64,000 bases of DNA from Skeletonema tropicum (taxonomy: Eukaryota > Bacillariophyta > Thalassiosirophyceae > Thalassiosirales > Thalassiosiraceae): positions 930,001 to 994,000 of the forward strand of contig CM074132.1 of the NCBI GenBank assembly GCA_037178625.1. Direction: 5' to 3'. This document shows, piece by piece, positions 9,750 through 21,248 of this stretch (within the stretch, counting starts at the first letter, position 1; the number at the start of each line of letters is the position of its first letter). The position numbers and the translations under genes are program-made. The notes beneath the pieces are model-generated. The model made no database searches. It saw only the letters and a list, made by a program, of their open reading frames with translations, and was not told the DNA's origin.

Positions 9750-12200
9750 GATACGGTGGAAGAAGATGGATGGTGTTGTGAAAGAATTGTAGCAATAATG
9801 AGATGAATTTCGGTGAAGTGAAGTGGAACATCTTTTCTGTTTGTAGTGATAATGATGTTTTATCTTGGATCGATTTCTACGGGGAGGATTTGTTTCAGGA
9901 TGGTGGTGGCTCTTTATCCTTTTCATTGTGTATCTATTGGGAGGTGTTGATTGGCGTGTATACGTGTAATGTTGTCGACTTGAGGATGTGATACAGCTTT
10001 TTGATGTGTCTTCGAATCGTCGAAGTTATGTTACTCAGATAATATGCAAGCAGATTAACAATGAATTAAGGCTGCAGCGTGGTTAAGTACGCACTCTCTA
10101 TGCAGCGACGGCTTTGTCATATGACGTTGTAGTAGCGTACTTAGCTAGCAGAAATTTCATAGCATGGTGATGGTGTTGCTTGGTGTTATTGTATGTTCAC
10201 TCATCGAAGTCGAGTCAAACTTTTGCACCCTTTTTCCTCTCTAAAGGACGGTTTTGAAGATCTTTCTCTTTCAAAGGAAACTTTATGTAGGAATAATATG
10301 AAGCCCCCCAAAAATATGTCACGTTAAGGACGGTTTAGGAAATGGATTATTAAGAAATTTCAGGGTTCCCTCTCGCTCACGCGCAACATACACATGCTAT
10401 TACAATTGGCGCGCGGCGGCGGGGCAAGCTTCTCCCGGCTTTCGTGCTTCTATTCTTTGCTGCACGAAATATCGTACTCTTTCTGCACAAATGAAAATAA
10501 GAGCGGTATTAAGAACTTGTTTTCTGTCATATTCTGCTAAGCAGCTTCTTCTTTATTTCTCTATGAATTCTTTCTCATTACTTTCGTAGGAAAGGGGTTA
10601 GACGTCCAAAGGCAGGGGCTCTATTGGATAAAAAGGTAACATACATCAAGGAAATGACGCATAAGGCGCACGCTACTTCACCGAATGCGTACTTCTATGG
10701 CTAAGTGCAGGGTCAGCCTAGCCAGGATGCTCGTTCTCAGCGAATATTTGTGCTGTGAACAAATGGGGTACAGATGTGAAAAGCTGAGAGCGAGCTAACC
10801 TATTGGCCAGTTATCCTCCCGACCCCTGCAAAATATCCTCAAAAATATCCTCACTTTTCTAGTACTAGTTCCCACGTATACTTTCTACGGTTGACGTCAC
10901 CACATTTCGACACACATCGGACGAAGTATGCTGAAGAAGCTGAAATCGACATAAGGATGCACGCACAACTACTTCACCACACACATACATAACACCATCC
11001 AATGCAATGTAAGATGTAAGATGAATATAAGATGGTGGCTGATACTATAGGTATTGAGGAATGGTTACGCAAATGGACAAGAGGGAACTTTCAAGGAGGA
11101 TATTTATGAGTATGGTGGAATGCACATCAGAAAGGTGTTGACGGGAGTGGACATCGAGAACTGTGAATGGTGAAGGATTGCTTGTACTCCTAATGAATAG
11201 TAGGGATGATGCACGAGACTTATAACTCTTTCGGGCTTCTCGTGCTGCGGCAGTGCGTGTTTTCTTACAGTCCGCATTCATTCATAGGGTAGTTGGCGAG
11301 ACCCTCAGAGATAAGATATGTTGCAGCTTTGAGCATTATTTCGTTGCAATAATGGCCTGATGTGTCAATGCAGGTCTAAAGGAGTGAGTAGATGCAATAA
11401 TATGAGTAAACAATAGTGTTATTCACTTGGAAACACTCCAGCTATCAAGGTAGGCTTGTTCGAACAAGAGGATATGTTTTAGCGAATATTGGCGAAAAAA
11501 TATCCTAGAGGCTACCCAAAAATGCCGAAATATCCTGAGGATTCCTGGCCATAACGCTAGAGCGAGCTGAGCTCAAATCCGCAGAGAGATATAGCTGTCT
11601 CATCTCCTTGACTCCATGACGTGGATTTTTTGTCTACGTAGGAATCGTCCAAGAAGCGGTACCAAAGTGGCGCCAACGATCATCGAGCACATCACCACCA
11701 TGGGATTTCCGCCCGAGTAGCGTACTGTACTGAGCGTGGTGCCGTTATATAAAAGATACAATGCTCGAGACGTTTATATAGACACATATGATGCATGTAG
11801 CAACTTTATATGTACTAATTTTTACAAATGATGTAAAATAAAAGCCAATTTGTGCACATGAATGTGTATCCTCAACTCTCATGAGCAATGAACGATGGTG
11901 TTATAACAAATATTTCGGCACTAACGACACCAAACACTGCTAAAATAACGCTTGTAGAGTTATGAAAACAATGTTTGCATCTTTTTAATGCGGTAATAAT
12001 AATTTATGAGGCCCACAGATCCTTGTCATTCAACACAAACACTTCTGTATGCACATCCATCTACTACAAGAGAATCACTTTGTGCATTCCAATGATGTCA
12101 GTAGTGATCATATGCAGCTCTATCCGTCGAACATTACTTCATTGAAACCAAAGGGCCTTAACAAGTCGTTGAAGATTCCACTCCGATCAATTCAGAGCAA
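9750..12200. other. Gene-poor region, first part
   Basis: No convincing ORF. It contains a 22-bp sequence (10209-10230) nearly repeated upstream of the 26040 gene, a stretch at about 10370-10400 resembling the 15.3-kb tandem repeat unit, several GCAAAATATCCTC-like short repeats (10830-10860, 11500-11550) and a perfect 14-bp palindrome CTTGTTCGAACAAG near 11457. A minus frame at 11045-11281 has no supporting features. Confidence 0.45.
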
Positions 12201-15200
12201 TGTAGCGCCGTAACAATAGCCTTCTTCGGAGACAAAATGTGCACCTATTCCACCCTAATCGAGCTTTAAGTCACCCAACTACGACCTTATCTCTTCAATC
12301 AAATACAATAGTTGTTGTGTCATTGTTGTCAGATGGTAATGTTGATTTGAATAACGAATCCATTGGAATTTGTTCGAGGAATGGCCATGTGTTGGGCGAT
12401 GGTGATACCAAGGCTGAGTTCGCCGATGGTGGTGTAGGCAGTGAAATCGATCTCAATTGTCAACTTCACGGTACAAAGCGATCCTTACATATTATTGAGA
12501 GCTCATTTGTCGTGTTTAGTTGTCTCGTCATGATTAGAGGTCGGAATAGAACAACGAAATGGGTGACATTTGTTTGTAATTGATGATGTGATGTGTAGCA
12601 GCAATGTTGGTGCCCGACGGAGTGCTATGGCCATATGAAGTCACTAACAATGAACCACACCGACACTAGATGTCTATATGTAGAAGTAGCGGTGATAATT
12701 GGCGGAGAGAGGACGATCTCCGAGGTGTTACAGGCGTAATATCGGACGACACATCGGGAGATTCGGCTTCTTCTGGTTGACTTTTTCTCATGTGACGCTT
12801 AGATGGGGTACCAAAAAGTGCATTACGTGGCCTAGCCAGTAAGTTTCCTCATAGCTTCAGCTGCATACAGTTATATAGCACGAAATGCAAATCTGTGTAC
12901 TTCAGGAGATACGATTTTTACCGCTATGCCATCAACATGGTGTTTTGGTTCACTTCCTCATGATGTGTGATGATGTTTTTGCTGCGAAATCGTGCATGCA
13001 AAAGAGGCGGGATTTTTTGTGAAATATTTTATTTTTCTAATTTCGGCGGAAAGGGAGTGCCGTTATCTATCTTGTATGACATATACGTAGGAATCAATTT
13101 GACGGAGTCGAGGAGATGAGACAGCTATAAGCTTTGTTTTGATTTGAGAAAAATAGTTTTATACGTGCGTAGGAACTCATACGAATTTGGGCGGGAGGGT
13201 TCTCATCCTCCATCATCAACAAGACCACCACATGGCCGGACATATATGACTGTGGTTTGGCACTGGCCATACACAGAATTAAAATAAAATAGATTAAATT
13301 GTCCCCGCCTAATCTACAGTGGAAAAAAATTATCCAGGATATTTCAATTTGAGGGGCCGAACAGCGAACAGCTGCTACCTTCTTGGAGTCGAAGAGCGCA
13401 AGCCCCCCTAACGCCAACCCAATTAAGACTCGGCAAAAAAAATATCCTAAGGGATATAATTATATAAACTATAGAGTGTGGAAGAGAAAGGTGTTAAAAT
13501 TATGCTCAACACAAATTTCACCCCACAGTTTTTGTATTTGCCCCAGTCTATTCTCACATTATCCAAAGTTTGAACTAACCAAAAAGCGAGAATGACGCCT
13601 CTTTGGTGGGGAACATCATAACCCTCTATGTACAAAAAATCTGGCTATCTGATTCCTACCCATGCTAGTCTACGCGCCATTCGCCGCATGCGGCGATGCG
13701 GCGCCGCACGGATAGAAAAGCCGATATCGAACACAACAAACGTCATTTTGGATATAAACAGGTATTTTTCACCCCAACACCCAGCCAAATCTTGTTGCGT
13801 CGCAGAAAATCTGGCATACTACGCCAATATTGGCCAATAATATGCCGATGCTTTAAGTTGAAAGACCAATAACTTTCTATTTATATCGTTTGGAATGTAT
13901 CTTGTACGGCTGGTGTTGGTGCTCCGTTCAATTGCTGCCATATTTGAGGTACTCATGCACGAAAAGTAAAAAAATCTTGAAAAAGTGCATCTGACATGAC
14001 GAATCCGAAGGCAAACCATAGCATTATCGATCCCATATACCCTCCATCAACACTAAGAAGACACTCCCTAATCCAATTTTTCACGCTGATTCCAATTATG
14101 TAAGCTGCAGCGTCTAATTCAAAGTAGTTTTGATGATAATTGCGGGTGACGCACACACACATGAAAATCTGCACATACCAGGCATGTCATAAGATGCTCA
14201 TGTTTATGTAATTTAGACAACATAATAGTAGCAGATCATTAATAACTCCTTCTATATGCTATGATACTTGTTCACTTCACTCGGATTTATTAATTGCACG
14301 CAATATCTACGCCATCATGGAGTTTTATGTCGATCATCCGGCCTCTCATTTCATGAGACTTTGTAGGTAAGGCACTGATAACAGTTATAATGTTGTCTCC
14401 AACCACAGCAAAAGGCGCACAATAGATGGCTGTTGATTTGATGAGGTGACAGATTTCCAATTGTACATGGAGGAGACGTCAATATTATGCCACAACACTC
14501 GTGTAGGCGACTGCAGGTGGGCTTCTCATAACCCACAATCAGTAGTTTCCCAGGAAACCAAGAGTTGCAGTAGTCACTGTGATGATATGGAGCAGTCCAG
14601 CTTCACAATCTTGATTATCATATAGTAGACAAGACCTCTATGATCCATGGTGTGGTTCCAGCATGTTTTGTGTCAGATATATACCCACTATTGATGGAGA
14701 TACATTGTGGAAATCTTTCTAACTCGACTTCATAGATTTGATATGTTGGATAGGCGTTGCATGAGACCCACAACCGGTCATTCAGCGCATATTCCGCCCA
14801 TATATATAATATTGGTCGCCCCTACAACCTTACTTGCTGTTTCATTGACCGAAACGACGCCTTGGTGCTACTGGCTACATGTGCTCTGCGGCGGAGGGGA
14901 TGAAAATCACCATTGCTATTGTGGCGGTCAAACGTCTCTTTCTGCTGAATATGGCGAGCCGCCGATAGAACCATTGATTTCAGCGTCAAAAAATGGTCTA
15001 CAACCTTCATTGTTTCTTTGGAATGTCGACATTTAGGTGTGTAATGAGGGTAGTAGGAGGGAGGCCGTCATGGTGCGGCTCTTTTTTTGTGTCGCAAATT
15101 GTGATTTTAGATTTGCGGCGAATGGCGCCGGTGCGCGAATAGCGCGCCGACTAGCATGTACTGCCCACGTACAGAAACGTTACATACTGACGCGCCACGC

Positions 15201-15300
15201 GCCCACGCTATCTACGCTAGAGCTCGTCAGATTTCCGCAATAACTCTAAGCTTTGTCGAAGCTTGGATTAGATATATAGATTATTTTAGTCACACTTTAC
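12201..15300. other. Gene-poor region, second part
   Basis: Short frames only (for example 12239-12583 and 14707-15036), none with recognisable motifs. A GC-rich palindromic cluster sits at about 13675-13712 (CGCCGCATGCGGCG followed by GCGGCGCCGC), and a similar GC-rich patch occurs in inverted orientation near 15110-15155. No tRNA or snRNA pattern was found by eye. Confidence 0.4.
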
Positions 15301-15310
15301 AACTTCATAT

Positions 15311-15652
15311 GTACGAAGGTCGAAGGTTGAGCTGCCGCTAAGTATACCAATTGTGTAAAACAAGTAGTTACCGGTGCAATATACGTCCCCTCTCGCTCAC
15401 GCTCACGCTCACACATATACATACTTACACTTACAAGCTTCAACTTCAAAAGGTGGTACGAAGGTCGAAGGTTGTAAAACAAGCCATTACCAATACCAAT
15501 AGTACATGTGGAAGAATATATGTTCCCTCTCGCTGACGCGCAGACATGTAGGTACAACATAAGTACAAGCTCAAAAGGTACGATGGTTGAGCTGCCGCGT
15601 ACCAATTGTAATTGTGGTAAAACAAGCCATTACCGGTGCACAGGCAGCTTGC
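15311..15652. repeat. Imperfect tandem repeat, about three units
   Basis: Units begin GTACGAAGGTCGAAGG at 15311, again at 15456, and as GTACGATGGTTGAGCTGCCG at 15578. Each continues with TGTAAAACAAG...TTACC and a CCCTCTCGCT(C/G)ACGC block. The lengths are about 145, 122 and 75 (partial) bases. The CCCTCTCGCTCACGCGCA block is also present near 10371, so the unit is dispersed as well as tandem. Confidence 0.7.
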
Positions 15653-16022
15653 TGTGGCCGGCCGCGAAGGCGAAAGAAAAAAAGAATCGTCACGAGCAGA
15701 AACGCCAAGGTAAGGAAGGCAGCTTTCTCTCCTTTCGTCAGACTGTGTTCTGGTTATGTAGGATTCAAGTATCTTTTCAGTCAATTCTCGCCCAAATGAG
15801 ACGAAGCAACGATCTTCTACTGTTGGAATATGAATGCTTCTATCTTATTGAACGGGAGGGGGGCAGTTGAGAGCCAAGACAGTGACGAACGACAAATGGC
15901 GCCACGTTTTTGTCGTTCGTCATTGGCTAGCCAGCTTCCTGCTACAGCGGGTCACGTCGCTGCAAAGGAAGAAGAATCGTCACAGTCGGAACTAATCACA
16001 ATCACAACAAAAGTAAACGAAC
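15653..16022. other. Upstream region of the 12-exon gene
   Basis: No supported ORF. The frames here are open by chance. The last hundred bases are the likely promoter and leader. An in-frame TAA at 16014-16016 precedes the chosen ATG at 16023. Confidence 0.4.
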
Positions 16023-19000
16023 ATGATCCTTGTTCTTCCCGCCTTGCCTTCCTTACCTTGGAGCCATGCTGCTCCTCCTCCTGCTCCTGACGCCGATCGC
16101 CATCGTTTGATGATGATTTCCACCATTGCTGTAGCCTCTGCCATCATGATTTCAACAATCTGGATTGGTATTGGTCGTTCATGCCTTCGCAGAACTACAT
16201 CTTCTGATGCGACAGATCAAATGATCAAGACTGATGCTCCTATCTCGAAAAAAATCTATAAAAACTGGCTTCTTTCTTCTTCATCTTCGGGTCTCCACTG
16301 CGCGTTGTCTCTTCCCTTCCATTTTCTCAAGGGACTTGTCTTCATCTTCAAGGGTAATCTTAATGTGCTTGGCATGATGTTGACTCTTCTCTTGCCACTC
16401 GTGAAAGGCGATGATCTACACCCGGGGTTAACTTTCAAGTAAGTTGCTTTATGTTAGAATGTGTTCGTGATTATCAATGTTGTTCCTCTCCACAGCATGA
16501 CGTAGGTGCTGATTTGTTGTGTTTTATTATATCTGTACACAGGCGCGATTTCTCCAAGGCTACCAACCAATTCAACCTACGTAAGCATCTCATGGCTCCC
16601 ACACCACGTGACCATCGTGATGGGATTGAGAAGTCTCGTAGATTGGCTCATAATGCAATTCGTCTTGGTATCGATGATGAAAAGCACCGGGAGGTGAGTA
16701 TTGTATCACTAAAGTCTAAGTGTTTTATGAATATAGATGTGACTTACTCACATATAGATATGTCTTTCCATAACATGAAAGCTTGTGCCACGCAACCCTC
16801 CCAGTGGTATCATTACCAGGTTTGATGATGTAAGTACATATACGTGATACTTATCTCTTTTGGTGATGAAAGTTTTGCTTTTGCCCCACAGCCACAGCCT
16901 GCTACTGCTACAGACAGAGTCCACATTGCTTTATTGCTCTTTATCTCACCCCTCTCCCCATTGCTATTGCCTTAACTTAACAGGTTGACGACAATGGTGA
17001 CCTCATAATCGGCGGGGTCCCACCTAGTGAAGGTAACCGTCTGAAAATTGAAGAGGAGACTACCTCTAAACCGCTACCTTTCGGAGATGGTCCTGGCGCG
17101 TTTCCAGCTTTCCCAGAAGGCACCAATGCCTTTTGGGACGGTACTGGCCCTCCATCGAAGATGTGGGAGGTGATCGCTTGCCCTGTTGCCGATGTTGAAG
17201 GTTTCATTGAGAATCCTCTCAGCTGTGTTTTTGGATACAGCGATACCGATGAGATTCCTGGGTCTATCATGGAATTTGTTGCGTCGTTGGATGGATCCAT
17301 GATTGAGGATACTATGGTCAATGCAATGGTGCCTTTAGCTACCCAGATGGTTTACTCTATTTCTGGCCTTCAACTTCTGCAAGATGTAAGTTGAAAAGGG
17401 GGAGATTTTAGCTTTTTCTGCCTCTACCTTTCTTTTGCTCGCCTCACCTATTCGTTGACCTTCTTTTTCAGGTTTTGACAAATGTATGCACCATCTTGGG
17501 AGTTGTTGATAAAATTATAAATGCGGTAGAAACGGTCAAAGGTAGCGTTGAAGGTTTGGGGGACTGGATTGATGATTCGCTTGATGCTCTTAATCCAGGC
17601 AATTGGTTTCGCCAGCTTGAAGAAGGGGCGGGAGAGGCTAGTACCTGTACCGGGCATTTGGAGCCATGTGGCGGTCCTGTTCTCGATGATTGTGACATGT
17701 GCTTCAAAACTGACGGACAATCGTGTTCCGATTGCAAGACTTGTTTCCAGCCTCTCTTTAACCTAGTCCCTGAGATGGATGGTATCTGTGTTGACACCGA
17801 ACAGCTCCGAGACTTTGTCTTGGCTAAAGCCCCTCCTCTCATTACCTTGCAAGTGAGTTCCATTTCGGCAGGTACAGCCCAACATCAACATTCTTTTCCT
17901 GCGCATATTCTGACAGTGACAGCTCACCTTTCACACCTTTTGCTACTGTATTGAACTTTGACTTCATATCAACATCTGAAAGACTCTCTATTCAGGCCTT
18001 TTAGCTAATTACATCAACATCAAGAAGAATTCTTCTGATGGAGTCGTCGAAGCAATTCAGACGGCCTTAAATAATGCTGCTGATTCAATTGTTGAGGATG
18101 TTGGAGAAGCAGTTTCTACATCTAAGGGAACTATCACTGAAGCAATATCTTCTTCCAAAGACGACATTTTTGAAAAGATTACTGATACCTGCTCTGCTCC
18201 GTCTTCGACTCCGACGGAGTCTCATGCGCCTACGACTACTCCGCAACGTCGCCGCCTAGGCGAGGAGGGAGCTGCAGCTAACTTTTTGCAATCCGAACAA
18301 GCTCGTGAGGCGAAGAAATTTGCATCCGAACATGGTTTGAAAGACAAAGATGCAGACGAAGTCATCTCGAAGGTATTCGAGTCGCTTTCCAAGGATGGAG
18401 ATGCATTTAATGAAAAGCTTAAGAAAAGTGTCGTGAAAGACTTCAGTGATCCCCAAAAGTTGGAATTTGTAGAGCAATATTTGAAAAAGGATATCGATGA
18501 GAATGAATCTAAATATACTGCGATGATTGTTGGCGAGGTCTTGAAGGGTTCAATTGATAAGAAGACACGTCGTCTAGATGGTGAGTTCAAAGTCAAAGCT
18601 GTACTGAAAACTGAAGAGTCGAAGCTTTCCTAGAGTTTCAGTTGCCTAATTGCCATCGTTTGTTTATCTACATACCAAAGTTGAATCGTTGAGAGAGACT
18701 CTCTCAGCTCTGAAGTGTGCAAAGGAGGCACGCCGTGAGCGTGAGAAGAATGATGCAGCTGCAGCCAGCGTTGGGATTTTTTCTGAAGGTGAAGATGAAG
18801 ATGGATTTCAATGTGAAGATGGAAAAGGAGAACTCGAATGCGGCTGCTTGAAATTATTATACGCCATCGAAACCTTCATCAAGGTTAGTTGCCTTACCAA
18901 AACAGTTTTGAATCATCTTGCGCCTGTATCCTGTATATTCAACTCTGTACATCTAACTCTGTGTCCGTGTCACCGTTTTTTTAGGACGAAATAATCACGC

Positions 19001-20914
19001 CTATTTTGACAGAATTGATTAGAGGACTTGCAGATCTAGCAGGCGCCGGATCATCATTTGCTACTTCTACGAAAAACCCTATTTACGCCAATGCATTTGA
19101 AGGTTTGACTGATTTAAAGAAAAAAACTTCCCCACTTTCCATGACTTGGGGCATCCTCCAAGAATTTGATCCATTTTCGGCTGAAAGTGCCTTGTCAGCT
19201 GTCCGGGTAGCTATGATTCACATTTGCCAGCAAATTGTGGGACAATTCCTTTATGGATCTGATTGCGATGAAGATACGAAAAACGAAAATGATGGGCTTT
19301 GTGGAGACCTTCCTTCCAAAAGGAATTCAGTTCTGCCGATCAAGGAGACACGTGCTGGAGACATATACATGGCCTCGGGCTGTGATTCAGGTGAGTATGT
19401 GTCCGTGTGCTGACCCAAGAACAAGCCCTACAAGCATTACATTATGTCTCACATGATTAACCTTCGTTTATGCTATGTATTGCTATCCTCTATGTATAGA
19501 ATTTGAAGGGGAGCTTACAATGTATACCTTTTCCGTCGATCTTGTGGAAAAGCTTCTTGATAATGGCGTCGATGTAAGTTGACCATGTCCATGTTCGTGT
19601 GATACTATCTAAATTGACCGCCGACGCCGCGACTTCTAACGAAATGTGTCTTTTGCTGTTGCTGTTTGTCTTATGAAGGCGGTAATTGAATTTTTTAACG
19701 TACCAATAGTACTAGTCAGATTCATACTTGAAGCCGCGGGAATGATTTTCAGCCGCATGGATAATGTGTGTGCATATCTTGATAGTTATGTCCAGCTCGC
19801 ATTTGTTGAGGCAACGTATGAAAACTCAAGATTCGCACTTCAAGAACTAGCCTGCCGCACTCCACATGAACTTGCCAAGGGACATGGATGTGAGTAATAT
19901 GCCATTATTTTTTCAACAAATTTTCAAGTGTTCACTTTCTCAAATACTATACACTCCAAACCCAAACTGTACACAGGTGACGGAATTGACAACACTTGTG
20001 ATGAAGACAAGCAAATTGACGAATGTGCTGAAGATATTTTCCCCCCCGAGATCAATGCTGCTATAGCCATCCAGGAATGCAGCAACAAAATCTTCCCCAC
20101 TTCACAAGATGCTCTTGATTGCTTTAGTGCTCCCGGGTTGGTGTCAGCTGTAGATGACTGTAGGGAGGTTGACCTAACTTTTGAAGATAAAGATGCTCCA
20201 ACTTGTTCGGCCATTATTGGAATCAAGGCTGTTGCCTTGGGATGTGAAAATCGACTTGTTGAGGATACTACAGAAATCGATGTAACGGTCGCCGTTGACG
20301 ACAAGAAACCCCAAGTTACGTGCAACATTGGCGCCCAAGATTTATATGGATCGGGAGGGTTCAAAAATTTAGATTTCAGCTTCACTGCTGTTGACGAGGA
20401 CGAATGTACCGATACTGATGATTTGGCAGTGACCATTGAAGTGCTTAGTAACGAGGCGGTTGCATTTAAAAACGATGTGAGTCATATTTGCATAGCTGAA
20501 CCCGCCGCACATCTCTTACTTGCATTCTCTCAAATTTTTGTTCCTCTCCTTTGTTTGTATTGTTGCACAATTTAGATGGTGCTAATTTCCGAGCCGCTCG
20601 AGACTACTGGGAACATCTTGTCAATCTGGGTGGAGGATGCTTATTGTTTTAATAATAATAACTTTCGAAACGAGAGATGCCAGATTAATTCCGCCATCAA
20701 GACTCGTGTGTACATTGTGCGTGTCACGGCTACAGATAAGGCTGGTAATGTTGGTGTGGGAGAGTGTAGCACAATTGTTGGGGAAGAAGAGGACAGAGAA
20801 CAGACCCAGGTGGAGAATGTTCCAGCCTTCCTCGCAGCCAAACTTGATATTGTTGGAGGCGTGGCTCCTGGTGATGTGCCGATTCCGATTGATGATGAGT
20901 CGATGTTCAACTAG
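16023..20914 (+). CDS. 12-exon gene for a Cys-rich, HYR-like membrane or secreted protein
   Basis: Exons read as 16023-16438, 16543-16693, 16782-16829, 16984-17385, 17472-17871, 17996-18580, 18681-18883, 18985-19390, 19500-19573, 19679-19889, 19977-20476 and 20576-20914. All introns are GT-AG (86-154 bp) and the phases close exactly, giving 1244 residues. Hydrophobic segments near residues 33-55 and 95-130 suggest an anchor or a signal. The middle has a Cys-rich block (six C-x2-C-like pairs around exon 5), then an Arg-Arg-Arg site followed by a long helical acidic/basic region. Exon 11 opens with CDGIDNTCDEDKQIDEC, a calcium-binding-type repeat seen in many surface proteins. Exons 11-12 look like a HYR/Ig-like beta domain (TATDKAGNVGVGEC). 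The exon 6 end is least sure: reading on would hit a stop at 18633, and the GTGAGT at 18581 restores the frame. It is probably a cell-surface or extracellular protein. Confidence 0.75.
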
Positions 20915-21038
20915 AGCCACAAGATCGACCCAATTACAACTGATCTATTTACCCAAACAACCCTTTAGTTATTAACAAAAGTGGATCGAACATCCTTCCC
21001 CTTCCTCGGTCCCCCCTCATTCACTACTGAGGGCCTTC

Positions 21039-21248
21039 TGTTAGAAGTCTCTATTGCTCCACAGAATCACTGCTACAATAGCCGTAGCTATTCGCACACG
21101 TTGCTCTACTCTTGTTACTTTCTTCTTATTACGAATTACTTATTGTTCCGAATTACTCCTACGAATTATGATACGTGTCTCTTCCCTGAGACACTTAACT
21201 CCCGCCATAATGCTTGACTATGCTTGGGCTGAATAACGCGCTCTAACA
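21039..21248 (-). repeat. 3' LTR of the non-autonomous element (in element orientation)
   Basis: 210 bp with TG...CA ends, identical to 24733-24942. The last about 27 codons and the stop of the internal ORF lie inside it. Confidence 0.93.

Noticed and set aside
16497..16502. A 6-nt micro-exon in the first intron of the 12-exon gene
   Set aside because: Skipping it gives one 104-bp intron with good GTAAGT and ACAG sites and keeps the frame, which is simpler.
18286..18633. Ending the large 12-exon gene at the stop near 18633
   Set aside because: A GTGAGT donor at 18581 and an acceptor at 18680 join two frames that fit in phase, and the downstream exons all continue one frame.
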